A stretch of 64,000 nucleotides of DNA from Domibacillus indicus (GCF_023715895.1 NZ_JAMBOO010000007.1:97987-161986), one strand, 5' to 3'; shown: positions 1 through 9,003, counted from the stretch's first letter. Numbers and translations are program-made. Notes: generated by a model from the sequence alone, not told the origin.

Positions 1-1145
1 ACTATGGTGACATCGCTGAGCAGCAGGTGTATCAAGGCATTGATGTTGTATTAGGCGGAGGAAAAGAGTCTCTTGCTCCGGGCTCAACGAAAAATGCCCG
101 AACTGATGGCGAAAACCTGTTAGAAGTTTTGGACGAGAAAAAATATGATTTCGTCGAAAACCGCGATGAACTTCTGGCTTCTGATTCCGACAAAATTTGG
201 GGAAGCTTTGCCACAAGTGCCCTTGCTTATGACTTTGACCGCGAAAGCACTCAGCCAAGCCAGCCAACGTTAGCGGAAATGACAGGAAAAGCGATTGACA
301 CGTTAAACAAAGACGAAGATGGATTCTTCTTGTTTGTAGAAGGAAGCAAGGTTGACTGGGCAGCTCATGCCAACGATCCAATCGGAATGATTAGTGACAC
401 ACTTGCTTTTGACGATGCCGTAAAAGAAGCGGTTGAGTTTGCAAAGAAAGATGGAAACACAATGGTTATCGCTCTTACTGACCACGGCAACAGCGGTATC
501 TCAATTGGGAATACAAATACAAATTCTTCTTACCCTTCAACGCCGGTTTCTTCTTACATCGACCCGTTGAAAAAAGCAAAGATGACGGTTGAAGGTGCTC
601 TCAGCCTGCTGAAAGAAGATAAATCGAATTTGAAGGAAGTAGCCGCTCTTTACGGCCTTGAAGACCTGACAGATGAAGAACTAAAAACGCTTACTGCTTC
701 CAAAAATATTGGTTCTGATATGTCAAAAATGCTCGCTAAACGTGCAAACCTTGGCTTTACAACCGGCGGCCATACAGGTGAAGATGTTTTCTTGTACTCA
801 TACGGCCCATCAAGACCAACTGGATTAGTTGAAAACACAGATATTGCGAAAAAGATGGCAGAAGTTATGAACTTCGATCTTGAGAAAGTGTCCGATAAAC
901 TGTACACGAATGCCGAGAAAGCATTGGCGAAAAAAGGCTATACATCCCGTATTGATGTAACAAATCCGAACAATCCTGTTTTAGTAGCGAAAAAAGGCGA
1001 CAAAACCGTTGAGTTCCCAGTGAATAAAAATATTGTGATTCAAAAATTAGGGAAGTCAACTGAACAAAAAGAAGTGAACGCTGTTACAGTGTACAATGGA
1101 AAAGACTTCTATATTTCCGAACAAGCACTGAAATTAGTAAAATAA
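1..1145 (+). CDS. alkaline phosphatase, C-terminal part (5' end outside window)
   Basis: Secreted phosphomonoesterase that releases inorganic phosphate from organic esters. The frame (codons from base 3) is already open at the left edge, so the GTG at 27 is internal; the signal peptide, nucleophilic serine and first metal ligands lie outside. Visible metal-site blocks are E-G-S-x-x-D-x-x-x-H (about bases 333-365), T-D-H (about 478-486) and G-G-H-T-G (about 762-777), which match the E. coli PhoA ligands around E322/D327/H331, D369/H370 and H412. About 85 residues follow the conserved Y-G-P, a C-terminal extension beyond the core fold. A strong terminator follows 20 bp after the stop. In Bacillus such genes normally belong to the PhoPR regulon; no promoter is visible here to confirm that. 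Confidence 0.93.
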   Translation, partial: YGDIAEQQVYQGIDVVLGGGKESLAPGSTKNARTDGENLLEVLDEKKYDFVENRDELLASDSDKIWGSFATSALAYDFDRESTQPSQPTLAEMTGKAIDTLNKDEDGFFLFVEGSKVDWAAHANDPIGMISDTLAFDDAVKEAVEFAKKDGNTMVIALTDHGNSGISIGNTNTNSSYPSTPVSSYIDPLKKAKMTVEGALSLLKEDKSNLKEVAALYGLEDLTDEELKTLTASKNIGSDMSKMLAKRANLGFTTGGHTGEDVFLYSYGPSRPTGLVENTDIAKKMAEVMNFDLEKVSDKLYTNAEKALAKKGYTSRIDVTNPNNPVLVAKKGDKTVEFPVNKNIVIQKLGKSTEQKEVNAVTVYNGKDFYISEQALKLVK

Positions 1146-1166
1146 AGGTTTCCATTCTGCGAATTT

Positions 1167-1197
1167 AAAAAGCCGGGGCTATGCCCCGGCTTTTTTA
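1167..1197 (+). terminator. intrinsic terminator of the alkaline phosphatase gene
   Basis: Perfect 9-bp GC-rich stem (AGCCGGGGC / GCCCCGGCT) with a 3-nt loop and a T6 run, 20 bp after the stop codon. The upstream A run makes it weakly bidirectional. Confidence 0.92.
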
Positions 1198-1337
1198 TGT
1201 GAGTTATAAACGGCTGACAGAAAGAATTTTGCCTTCATTCAGCTGCCTCTTTTAACACTTTAATCAGAGCCGCCCAGTCCAAATCTGCCCAGCTTTTTCA
1301 ATCTCCTTCGCCTAATGCTGTTTCATTAGTCAAATGG

Positions 1338-1988
1338 TTATATGTTTAATAAGGATTGAAGCTCAGTGATTCCCTCGCCAAGACGGTTGCTGACAAAAAT
1401 CAAAGAAACATGATATCTTTTTAGTTTAAATTTCTCGTTAAATTCCTGCTCAAGGCTTTTTCTGTCTTCCTCGGTTAGATCTTCCGCATACCCTCTAACC
1501 AGTACAACGGTGGACGTGCACTTGCTTTTATCCATAATCAGCCGGAACATGTCTTCATCGCTTTGATGAATCTTCCCTCTTATCACAAATACAATCGCGT
1601 CAACATTCTGGAAAGGAAAATACTCACGGTAGCTTCGCAGCGGATGGGCTTTTGTATCGTAGCCCGGTGTATCAATAAAGTACGTTCCATTGTATAGATG
1701 ATACCATACAGGCTCCCGGCCGCTGCTCCAATCGGTTGTATCCGTTCCCTGTCCAATGTTCGGTTTCGGTTCACACTTTCCATTTGTCAGCTTCAGCAGA
1801 AGAGAAGATTTGCCGGCACCCGGCTGGCCAATAAACGCAATCTTCCTGCTCTCTGCTTCTTCTAACAATGCCGCAAGCTTCAAAAAATTCTCTTCCAGCC
1901 TGCTTTTTCTCCAATAAGGAGCAGTATCGTAAACAGAAGAATTATAAGAAGTGTTCTTTTTGTCCCGCTTAAATGGATTTTTCACCAT
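1338..1988 (-). CDS. small P-loop GTPase (Era/TrmE-like G domain)
   Basis: 216-residue protein that is essentially one G domain. It has a G1 P-loop G-Q-P-G-A-G-K-S-S near residue 53, a switch I segment G-Q-G-T-D-T-T-D and G3 D-T-P-G-Y-D near residue 102. The usual G4 motif N/T-K-x-D is not obvious (V-R-G-Y-A-E-D occupies that place), so nucleotide specificity may be unusual. No membrane segment is seen. It starts 6 bp after the stop of the larger GTPase gene and lacks a good ribosome binding site of its own, which suggests translational coupling. Its P-loop context is almost the same as its neighbour's, so the two are probably ancient duplicates working together. The function is unknown. Confidence 0.85.
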   Translation of the reverse strand: MVKNPFKRDKKNTSYNSSVYDTAPYWRKSRLEENFLKLAALLEEAESRKIAFIGQPGAGKSSLLLKLTNGKCEPKPNIGQGTDTTDWSSGREPVWYHLYNGTYFIDTPGYDTKAHPLRSYREYFPFQNVDAIVFVIRGKIHQSDEDMFRLIMDKSKCTSTVVLVRGYAEDLTEEDRKSLEQEFNEKFKLKRYHVSLIFVSNRLGEGITELQSLLNI

Positions 1989-1994
1989 AGTCCG

Positions 1995-3023
1995 TTACTG
2001 CAGCTCTTTCTTTAATACCTCAGTCGCCAGCTCATGACAGTCATCCAAGTAATGAATGCCCGCTTTATATGTCATTGCGTATCCGGCTGACGCCGCGATC
2101 ACCTGGCCGACGATCGGAACATATTTAGATGAATTTTTAAGTGCCGTCTTGGTGGCAAATCGTTTTAATAGAAGAGACAGCCCTTCTTTTGTCGCGTAGT
2201 CCAGCACTTTTTTAGCGACTGGAAGCAGTGCGCCTTCTAATAAAGCAAGTTTGGCGTCATTTAATCCATATGCTTTATTAATTTGAGAGAATAGCTTCAA
2301 CATGACAGAAAGGTCAACGCTGATATCGACGCCTGGCACTGGGTTAATCCCGTTTGCTGCTGCGATTGCTGCATATTTCGTCACCAGCTTTTTGCATTCT
2401 TCTCTTTTTTGCTCTAGATGCTCTACTGTATACGCTTTCGCATAGCGGATATACTTTTCTTTCTTCGCGGGCTCAAGAGATTCCTGAATAGCATCCTGCA
2501 AAGAATCAAAACCAGTAGAAGTTCGGCAGCTTGTAAAGTATACGTTTTGCTTCGACCCTACCTGCTTTTCTACATCATCAATAATATCTTGCTTCAATTC
2601 TTCCAGCGTTTTTCCGTCTTCCCACAGCTGATCGCTCATGTTGCGGACAAACAAGCACACTTTCCCGCTTTCCTGCAGCTCTTTAAAAAAGCGCGTATCC
2701 GCTTCATGGAATTTTCCGGAGAACACACAGAGGAACAAATCAAATTCCTTTGGATTAAACTGGTTCATCCATTCATTTGGCGGGAACTTGCTTGTCCCAT
2801 AGCCCGGCAGATCCACTAGCAGCAGGCCTTCATACGGAATAAAATCAGCTTCTGTTGTCACATCAGTAGACGCTCCCGTTTCGGCTACCCGTTCACCGAC
2901 CAGCTTATTAATAATTGAGGATTTACCTGCTCCCGGCTGGCCAAACAGGGCAATTTTCAGCGGCTCGCTGTTTTCTTCCTCTATTTGTTTTTTAATTTTT
3001 TCAATATCATCATAAATCGACAT
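1995..3023 (-). CDS. IRG/dynamin-like GTPase with C-terminal hydrophobic helical domain
   Basis: 342 residues from the chosen ATG at 3023, which has GAGGTG upstream; an upstream in-frame start at 3080 has no such site. The G domain shows G-Q-P-G-A-G-K-S-S (G1), a T-x-V-T-T switch and D-L-P-G-Y-G (G3). G4 is again atypical (R-N-M-S-D). The C-terminal half is helical, with a G-I-N-P-V-P-G-V-D segment and a hydrophobic stretch V-P-I-V-G-Q-V-I-A-A near the end, like the membrane-associating tail of bacterial IRG-like or DUF697-type GTPases. First gene of a two-gene unit with the 216-residue GTPase. Such proteins may act at membranes, but no substrate can be assigned. Confidence 0.85.
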   Translation of the reverse strand: MSIYDDIEKIKKQIEEENSEPLKIALFGQPGAGKSSIINKLVGERVAETGASTDVTTEADFIPYEGLLLVDLPGYGTSKFPPNEWMNQFNPKEFDLFLCVFSGKFHEADTRFFKELQESGKVCLFVRNMSDQLWEDGKTLEELKQDIIDDVEKQVGSKQNVYFTSCRTSTGFDSLQDAIQESLEPAKKEKYIRYAKAYTVEHLEQKREECKKLVTKYAAIAAANGINPVPGVDISVDLSVMLKLFSQINKAYGLNDAKLALLEGALLPVAKKVLDYATKEGLSLLLKRFATKTALKNSSKYVPIVGQVIAASAGYAMTYKAGIHYLDDCHELATEVLKKELQ

Positions 3024-3214
3024 GTCCTTCACCTCATATGTATCGTTAAGCAATATTCTATCATACATTGCATCTGTCATAATAAAAGATCAATAAAAAG
3101 CTTTACGCTAAAGGCACCCTTTTTTTCTCACTTAGAAAAAGCCGGGTCTCTAAAACGTAAAGCTTGTCGCTAGCATACTATTTCATTTCATTTTCAAATC
3201 TAGTTCACTCTGCC

Positions 3215-4582
3215 TTAATGGCCGATCAGCACAAAATTAATAATAAAGGCGGCACTCACCATGTACATCATCCAATGAACTTCTTTCGTTCGGCCTGTCA
3301 CAAGCTTTAGTACAGTGTAAGAAACAAAGCCGAATGCCAGTCCTTCTGCAATGCTGTATGTTAAAGGCATTAAAATCAACGTTAAGAAAGCCGGAACAGA
3401 TTCTGTGAAATCATCAAAGTTGATTTTTTTGATTTCGCTCAGCATCATTGAGCCGATAATAATCAACACAGCTGCTGTTGCCGCATTTGGGATAAAGTGA
3501 ATAAGCGGAGCCAAAAACAGTGTAAAACCAAATAAAACAGCTGCTGTTACGGCCTTTAGTCCCGTTTTCCCGCCTTCTACAATGCCCGTGGCATTTTCAA
3601 CATACGTATTTAGAGCAGTGCTTCCAAAGACAGCACTGGCCATCGTTCCAATGGAATCTGCCGTTAAAGCGCGGTTTAAGCCGGGTACTTTTCCGTTTTC
3701 GTCAGCCAGTCCCGCTTTTTTTGTTAAGCCGATCAAAGTCGCCAGCGTATCAAACAGCTCCACAATGGTAAAAGAAAACACAACCGAAAAAAGGCCGTAC
3801 GCAATTGCCCCTTTTAAATCAAGCTGCAGGAACGTATCCGAAATGCTGGGCGGCGTTAATGAAAAGACGTCATTCCATTTGTGTGGAATCTCCTGAGCTC
3901 CCACCAGCATGGCTAAAACCGTTGTAGCGAAAATGCTGATAATCAATGCTCCTTTTATCCGCTTCGCCATTAACACGGCACACAATACGAGTCCGAACAA
4001 AGCCAGCAGCGGGCCTGGCTGGGAAAGATCGCCCAGGGAGACAAATGTGGACTCATTCGCCACAACTAATCCAGCATTTTTAAATCCAACAAAGGCAATA
4101 AACAATCCAATACCTGCCGTAATTGCCGCTTTTAAACCTTCTGGAATTGCAATAATAATTTTTTCACGAATACCTGTAACCGTCAGCAGAAAAAAGACAA
4201 TACCTGAAATAAAAACAGCTCCCAGCGCTGTTTGCCAGGATAGCCCCTGCCCCAACACAACCGAATAAGTAAAAAAGGCATTGAGTCCCATGCCCGGCCC
4301 TAAAACAATTGGAAAGTTTGCCCATAGACCCATGAGGAGTGTAGCAAACATAACCGCATAAATGGTTGCTCCCAGTGCAGCTTCTACCGGCATACCTGCA
4401 TCTCCTAAAATAATAGGATTGATCAGGATAATATAGCTGACGGTCATGAATGTCGTCAAACCGGCTAACATTTCTGTTTTTATGCTCGTATTGCGCTCGG
4501 ACAATTTAAAAAACCTGTCTAAAAACAAATATAGTGAACGCGCAGGAGGCTTTTCCTGTTTTTTCGCGTTTAAGTTACTCAT
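3215..4582 (-). CDS. pbuG: NCS2/AzgA-family purine permease (hypoxanthine/guanine type)
   Basis: 455-residue polytopic membrane protein taking up purine bases, probably by proton symport. Family marks: a T-E-x-x-A-G-x-T-T-F motif just before TM1, the G-P-G-M-G-L-N-A-F-F segment and the V-E-L-F-D-T segment of the AzgA branch, with about 12-13 hydrophobic segments. Length matches B. subtilis PbuG/PbuO (about 430-440). It is transcribed alone from the promoter at 4716-4744 through a leader carrying a terminator hairpin. Whether it prefers guanine/hypoxanthine (PbuG) or acts like PbuO cannot be decided by reading. Start chosen at the ATG preceded by GAAGGAGC. Confidence 0.92.
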   Translation of the reverse strand: MSNLNAKKQEKPPARSLYLFLDRFFKLSERNTSIKTEMLAGLTTFMTVSYIILINPIILGDAGMPVEAALGATIYAVMFATLLMGLWANFPIVLGPGMGLNAFFTYSVVLGQGLSWQTALGAVFISGIVFFLLTVTGIREKIIIAIPEGLKAAITAGIGLFIAFVGFKNAGLVVANESTFVSLGDLSQPGPLLALFGLVLCAVLMAKRIKGALIISIFATTVLAMLVGAQEIPHKWNDVFSLTPPSISDTFLQLDLKGAIAYGLFSVVFSFTIVELFDTLATLIGLTKKAGLADENGKVPGLNRALTADSIGTMASAVFGSTALNTYVENATGIVEGGKTGLKAVTAAVLFGFTLFLAPLIHFIPNAATAAVLIIIGSMMLSEIKKINFDDFTESVPAFLTLILMPLTYSIAEGLAFGFVSYTVLKLVTGRTKEVHWMMYMVSAAFIINFVLIGH

Positions 4583-4624
4583 TTTTTTCAGCTCCTTCGT
4601 CGTTAGTCAAAAAAAAATAAGCTG

Positions 4625-4649
4625 CAAAAAATATGCCGACTAAGCATAT
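4625..4649 (-). terminator. leader terminator/attenuator upstream of the purine permease
   Basis: On the minus strand ATATGC, a 7-nt loop, GCATAT, then a T6 run, lying between the promoter and the start codon, about 45 bp before the gene. A terminator in a leader implies conditional read-through. The roughly 60 nt before it would hold the sensor. Confidence 0.65.
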
Positions 4650-4715
4650 CTTCTGTAGCTTGGAAATGCCGGTTTTGCTAGCGGGGTAATAAAGGTGAGG
4701 ATTTCAATATGGGTC

Positions 4716-4744
4716 ATTATACGGCTATAAGATTTATTTAACAA
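4716..4744 (-). promoter_or_regulatory. sigma-A promoter of the purine permease gene
   Basis: Minus-strand TTGTTA (4739-4744), 17-bp spacer, TATAAT (4716-4721). Predicted start near 4709, leaving a leader of about 125 nt. Confidence 0.8.
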
Positions 4745-4952
4745 GGGAGCAGAAGCACTTTTTATAATTAAAAAATTAACATGCAGACGTTTGGTTTTGA
4801 ACTTGTGCGTTTAATTCATCAGCTCCTGCGAAAAACGATAATTATTTTAACGGAACTTTAAATCCTTCTTTCCCACTTGTTCAATTAAAAAAGCCGTTTC
4901 CCTGGTTAGAGAATCGACTTTGAGAAAATTTTTCCATTAGGCTCCTCTGGAG

Positions 4953-5307
4953 CTAATGAGCTTTTATCATAAGCAGCGTATCTTTAACTTGTGCTGGTGC
5001 AGATTCTAAGGTATATCCGGTCCAATACACCTTTACCTTCTGCCCTTTTTGGAAGTTTGTATCAAAAGTCCTATTAATCAAGGGGATATCATAATACGTT
5101 CCCTGTGATTGAATATCCTTATCTTCTAAAGCAGCTATAATTTCTTTTTCTGTTTTCTCTTCCACGTCAGTATCACTCATTGGAATGACCAAAACCCTGG
5201 AACCCTCTGCTGATAAAACATATCCCTCGCTCACTCTTTGATCAAAAAACCAAATCATCAAAATAATAAAAAGTAAGGCAGCTGCTCCAACAACTGCTTT
5301 TTTTCAC
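4953..5307 (-). pseudogene. DUF3221-domain protein, frameshifted in its signal peptide
   Basis: The DUF3221 domain (G-Y-V-L ... K-V-K-V-Y-W) is intact from about 5220 to the stop. A good GTG start at 5305-5307 with a GGGGAG ribosome site 7 nt upstream enters a run of seven A (plus-strand T at 5298-5304) and is then out of frame. With six A it reads V-K-K-A-V-V-G-A-A-A-L-L followed by a hydrophobic stretch, an obvious N-terminal membrane/signal segment running straight into the domain (117 residues). As written, translation could only begin at the weak TTG at 5261. This is a one-base indel (real decay, slippage or read error). Neighbour of a second DUF3221 lipoprotein gene. Confidence 0.75.
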
Positions 5308-5425
5308 TTACTCTCCCCTTTTTGTCTTTTTTCCATATTCGCTGCCGTTCAGTTATCCATATTTATTATTCATCTTTTTCTCATAAAGAAAACAGGACAT
5401 CCATAACGTCTTGCTTTCATTTAAT

Positions 5426-6073
5426 CTATTCTTCCAGCACGTCAATTTTAACCGCTGTTCCTTGTGCAGGATCAGAAAACATTAAATCAGCATCATAGGT
5501 AACTTGTACTTTTTGACCCGTTTTTAATGCAGCTGCTTTAGTTTGATCGATAGCTTTTATATCAAATATAATGCCGCTCTTTTTATCATCTGGCTTCGAA
5601 GTCACCCAGAGGGTCGCGGCATCTTTACTTTGAACGTATCCAGTAAACGTAGAGACATCCTTATTTGATGTAGTTTCTTCTGATTTCCGTATCACTTCAA
5701 CTTTTTCCGCTGATAGTGTGAGAATGGCAGGCTCGTTATGGGGTTTAGAATTATCCCACCAGACCTTCACTTCATCACCTTTTTTTATTCCATCAAAGAT
5801 ATTTTTTTCAGTTACAAACCAAATGACATTCTCAGATTCTGTGCTTTTAACAATCTCTTTATAGCTTGTATTTAAGGCATCCTTCTGCGTAATACCTTTT
5901 ACCACTAATAGCTTTTCTCTTCCATTATTCTCAGTTTCTTTTGCTATAGCATAACCTTGAAACTCTTCTAATGATTGTGTATCCGTATCGGTTGAACTGG
6001 CATCTTTTTCACCTAAACAACCTGCCAGTATCGAGAAAACAACCACTATAGTAATAAACCATTTGCTTTTCAA
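5426..6073 (-). CDS. lipoprotein with two DUF3221-like domains
   Basis: 215 residues. TTG start with GGAGGG 8-9 nt upstream. The signal peptide ends in the lipobox L-A-G-C near residue 19, so it is anchored on the outer face of the membrane. Two successive domains begin at G-Y-A-I (about residue 41) and G-Y-V-Q (about 147). Each closes with a K-V-x-V-W/T-x-D strand and a short tail naming the bound or exported role is not inferable. DUF3221 proteins are common in Bacillus and have no established function. The frameshifted paralogue lies about 120 bp downstream, so the two may once have been co-expressed. Confidence 0.85.
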   Translation of the reverse strand: MKSKWFITIVVVFSILAGCLGEKDASSTDTDTQSLEEFQGYAIAKETENNGREKLLVVKGITQKDALNTSYKEIVKSTESENVIWFVTEKNIFDGIKKGDEVKVWWDNSKPHNEPAILTLSAEKVEVIRKSEETTSNKDVSTFTGYVQSKDAATLWVTSKPDDKKSGIIFDIKAIDQTKAAALKTGQKVQVTYDADLMFSDPAQGTAVKIDVLEE

Positions 6074-6238
6074 GTTTCAGCCCTCCTTTTTCTAGTGTTA
6101 AACCATATAATCCACAACTCAAAAGGAATATGTTTACAATGGATATGGTAACACTTCAAGCAAAAAAGGACCATTTGTTTTTGTTTGGTCCTTTGCTTTT
6201 TTCCTTATTAAACTAAAGCACCCACTGATTGAATAAGG

Positions 6239-6694
6239 TTAATCCACATTTTCAGCAATCCTTTTCAGTGCCTTTGCCCGAGAAACAATAAAAGCTCTCA
6301 TATACTTTTCCAAAAACAACTTATCGGCTGCAACGCCAATTAGACCGAATGGTGACTTATACTGGAATTTATCTATCATGAGGGTTCCGTCTGCTTTTTC
6401 GAAAAATTCATGAGTATGAACAAAGGAATGAAAAGCTCCCTTGACCATAATGTCTACAAACTTATGGGGTTTTTCCATTTCTATTATCCTTGCTGTCAGC
6501 CTCTGTTTAATGCCGAAGTGGATGGCTTCCCAAGTGACACAGTCTCCATTTTCTAATAATCCCTCTGTTACTCCACTAATAGCCCTTTGCTTTGTTTTAG
6601 AGGTCGTTTGAGTATGGATATCTACGTTCCTTGCAAGGTCAAAACATACTTTAATAGATGCTTTAATAAATTGGTGATGCTCGATAATAGGCAT
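6239..6694 (-). CDS. SRPBCC (START-like) ligand-binding family protein
   Basis: 151 residues from the ATG at 6694 (AGGG 9 nt upstream; the codon at 6718 lacks a site). The pattern is that of a helix-grip fold: an opening strand E-H-H-Q-F-I-K-A, F-D-L-A-R-N-V-D-x-H helix start, the strands W-E-A-I-H-F-G-I-K-Q-R-L-T-A, F-V-D-I-M-V-K-G-A-F, F-V-H-T-H-E-F, then a long C-terminal helix with Y-M-R-A-F-I-V-S-R-A. Proteins of this type bind hydrophobic ligands; the ligand is unknown. No export signal. Confidence 0.75.
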   Translation of the reverse strand: MPIIEHHQFIKASIKVCFDLARNVDIHTQTTSKTKQRAISGVTEGLLENGDCVTWEAIHFGIKQRLTARIIEMEKPHKFVDIMVKGAFHSFVHTHEFFEKADGTLMIDKFQYKSPFGLIGVAADKLFLEKYMRAFIVSRAKALKRIAENVD

Positions 6695-6811
6695 TTTAAG
6701 TTTCCCTTCTACAAGCATTTATTAATACCCCAGCTACAATTTGTTCAGTCAATCTTAACTGCTTCTTATTCAGTTAATCTGTCCGGTTAATTGAAGAACA
6801 AACCCTTTTGT

Positions 6812-7246
6812 TTAAACAGAAATTTCACCAGTAATCCAGCCTTTAACAAAGTCTTCTAACGAAGAAGCAACCTCTATCCGGCTGTCATCTTCATGATTCC
6901 ATACATATATATCGTCTTTTTGAATATTCTCGTTTAATATTGCAAAACAGAATAAATCACCGTTCCCTGCACCAGAGAAAAATAATAAATGATCAAATGG
7001 CATGTAAATATCTTTATAATCCTCAAAACCTCTAAAAAACAAGTTATCTTCTACTATTTGTCCGGTTGACCAAATTAGAGGATAGCCATGTTCATCAAAC
7101 GCTCCATTCGTTTCGTTGAATAGTTTTATTAAATTTAAAGGCAACTCAACATTTAATTTTTCTTTCACCAGGGTCATTTCGGAATTGGATGCTGGAGCTG
7201 TGAAATAATAATTCTTCGATATTGTCTCAATGTAATTTTTCCACAT
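6812..7246 (-). CDS. SUKH/SMI1-KNR4 family protein
   Basis: 144 residues spanning a whole SMI1/KNR4 domain. Marks are L-P-L-N-L-I-K-L-F-N-E-T-N-G, L-F-F-S-G-A-G-N-G-D-L-F-C-F-A and I-Y-V-W-N-H-E-D-D-S near the end. In bacteria this superfamily often supplies immunity to contact-dependent or polymorphic toxins, but many members sit alone with unknown roles. The next gene (split by the tnpB element) is of unknown family. No toxin gene is visible nearby, so an orphan immunity role is only a possibility. Confidence 0.85.
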   Translation of the reverse strand: MWKNYIETISKNYYFTAPASNSEMTLVKEKLNVELPLNLIKLFNETNGAFDEHGYPLIWSTGQIVEDNLFFRGFEDYKDIYMPFDHLLFFSGAGNGDLFCFAILNENIQKDDIYVWNHEDDSRIEVASSLEDFVKGWITGEISV

Positions 7247-7339
7247 TATTGAATTACATTCCTTTATAAAATGATCTAATTACTTTTGTTTTTTTTTTTT
7301 TGCTAAACTGGGCTGTTATTTAAAAAACGTGCGAGCATT

Positions 7340-7664
7340 TCAAATCATGGTGTACTTGAAATTTGGACCTTCTTCTCTTTTTTTAATCATTACGTTTTTA
7401 TCCAGCCCATTACATACGGCAAAATAGCTCTCGTTCAAGTGAAAACCAATACCTGCTACATAATAGTTCGCTGTATTTGTTTCACTTCTTTCTATTATTT
7501 GAATCCCCATCACCTTTTTGCCTACAATGAAATTCCATTCTTCTAACTTATTCTTTTCCCAATGAAGCTTTAAATCTGATCCATACCAGGAAGGACCTTG
7601 GGAAACGAGGATTTGATCAAACGTAACAGCAAATTCATCTGTTTTATCATTTCCGGCGAGAACA
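7340..7664 (-). pseudogene. C-terminal part of a gene split by the tnpB element at 7665-9110
   Basis: Continues the protein whose N-terminal 59 codons are at 9111-9287. Deleting 7665-9110 joins ...C-A-F-E to V-L-A-G-N-D-K in frame. A second defect follows: the A4 run at 7619-7622 (T4 on the coding strand) makes the frame stop after A-V-T-F, whereas with one base fewer it continues D-Q-I-L-V-S-Q-G-P-S-W-Y-G to a stop at 7340. The intact product would have been 166 residues, family not recognised. Confidence 0.8.
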
Positions 7665-7725
7665 CTCCCACTTCAAGCTTGCTAAGTGGGGGATGAATCG
7701 CTGCTCTTTCAGTTATTCTTTTTCC

Positions 7726-7755
7726 TTGAACGCACTATTGCTAAAATGGTATAAT
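7726..7755 (+). promoter_or_regulatory. promoter of tnpB family 1
   Basis: TTGAAC (7726-7731), 18-bp spacer, TATAAT (7750-7755), 33 bp before the chosen tnpB start. Confidence 0.65.
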
Positions 7756-7788
7756 TAGGTACAGAACAAACGTTCAGGGGTGGAGAAA

Positions 7789-9003
7789 ATGATGAAAACC
7801 AAAACAGATGAAACAAAGAACCTTCATTTTAAAGCCTTTCGGTTTAAAATCCATCCAAGTGACGAGCAAAAACAACTGATTAACCAAACGATCGGCTGCT
7901 GCCGGTTTGTCTACAATTATATATTAAATGAAAACATCAAGAGTTTCGAAAAAACAAAAAAACGGTATACAGAAACAGCTGCCAAAAAGCTTCTCCCTGG
8001 GCTAAAACAAACATTTAAATGGTTGTCTGGTCCTGACAGTATTGCTCTTCAGGCAAGCATCGAATATCAGTACGAAGGATTTAAAAAATATAAGGATCAG
8101 CCGAAAAAAGAATTAAAAAAACGAGCCGCAAAAAAATGTGCAGAAGGCTATACGCCAACGGCGTATGATTTCAAAGGCCATCCAACATTCAAAAGTAAGA
8201 AAAACCCGATTCAGAGCTATACGACCAAAATGACAAACAACAATATTAAAATGATAGACAACTACATTCAGCTGCCGAAACTCGGCTGGATTCGTTTTTC
8301 AAAGTCCCGAAACATTGAAGGTGATATTAAGCGTGTCACCGTGCGCCGCAGCAGTACCGGCCGGTATTCTATTTCGGTTATTTGCGAGATGCCTTATTCC
8401 CCGTACAAACCAAGCACCAACGATGCCGTTGGCATTGATCTGGGGTTAAAAGAGTTTGCCGTGTTCTCCAACGGTAAATCCATTGCCAACCCGAAATACT
8501 ATCAAAAATACGAAAAGCGGTTAGCCTTTCTTCAACGTGCGTTTGCACGTAAAAAAGAAGGTTCGAAATCGTGGAAAAAAAATAAAGCCCAGATTGCTAA
8601 ACTGCACGAAAAAATCAAACACACAAGAGAAGATTTTCTTCACAAGCTGACGACCAGGCTCGTTCATGAAAACCAAGTGATCGCAGTAGAAAATTTGTCC
8701 GTGAAGAATCTTGTCCAAAACAAAAAACTAAGCAAGGGGATTCACGATGCGTCATGGTCGAGGTTCAACGAAATGCTCGCTTACAAAGCGAAGTGGTACG
8801 GACGGACGATCATAAAAGTCGATCCGCTCTTCCCATCAAGCCAGCTCTGCTCAAGGTGCGGGCATCAGCATAAGGATGTGAAAAATCTCGCTGTCCGGGT
8901 GTGGGAATGTCCATCCTGTGGCGTACGTCACGACCGGGATCTGAATGCGAGCCTGAATATTAAAAAAGAAGCTCTTCGGCTTCTTTCACTTCAGTCTAGT
9001 TAA
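7789..9003 (+). CDS. tnpB: TnpB RNA-guided nuclease, family 1
   Basis: 404 residues from ATG 7789 (GGGGTGG upstream; a GTG at 7780 is the alternative). The N-terminal helical/WED region begins A-F-R-F-K-I-H-P-S. RuvC residues are visible: D in A-V-G-I-D-L-G-L near residue 221, E in I-A-V-E-N-L-S, and D in H-D-R-D-L-N-A-S. A complete zinc ribbon C-S-R-C-G ... C-P-S-C-G sits between the last two. TnpB cuts DNA at sites next to a short adjacent motif under guidance of RNA made from the element's right end, which favours element retention after excision. All catalytic positions are present, so it is predicted active. Confidence 0.93.
   Translation: MMKTKTDETKNLHFKAFRFKIHPSDEQKQLINQTIGCCRFVYNYILNENIKSFEKTKKRYTETAAKKLLPGLKQTFKWLSGPDSIALQASIEYQYEGFKKYKDQPKKELKKRAAKKCAEGYTPTAYDFKGHPTFKSKKNPIQSYTTKMTNNNIKMIDNYIQLPKLGWIRFSKSRNIEGDIKRVTVRRSSTGRYSISVICEMPYSPYKPSTNDAVGIDLGLKEFAVFSNGKSIANPKYYQKYEKRLAFLQRAFARKKEGSKSWKKNKAQIAKLHEKIKHTREDFLHKLTTRLVHENQVIAVENLSVKNLVQNKKLSKGIHDASWSRFNEMLAYKAKWYGRTIIKVDPLFPSSQLCSRCGHQHKDVKNLAVRVWECPSCGVRHDRDLNASLNIKKEALRLLSLQSS

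Noticed and set aside
1235..1291. SinI-like peptide end (D-L-D-W-A-A-L-I-K) on the minus strand
   Set aside because: Only 18 codons, no start codon and in-frame stop just upstream; too short to call even as a pseudogene.
4583..4744. Purine riboswitch before the purine permease
   Set aside because: Position and terminator fit, but the conserved aptamer core could not be found on the transcribed strand.
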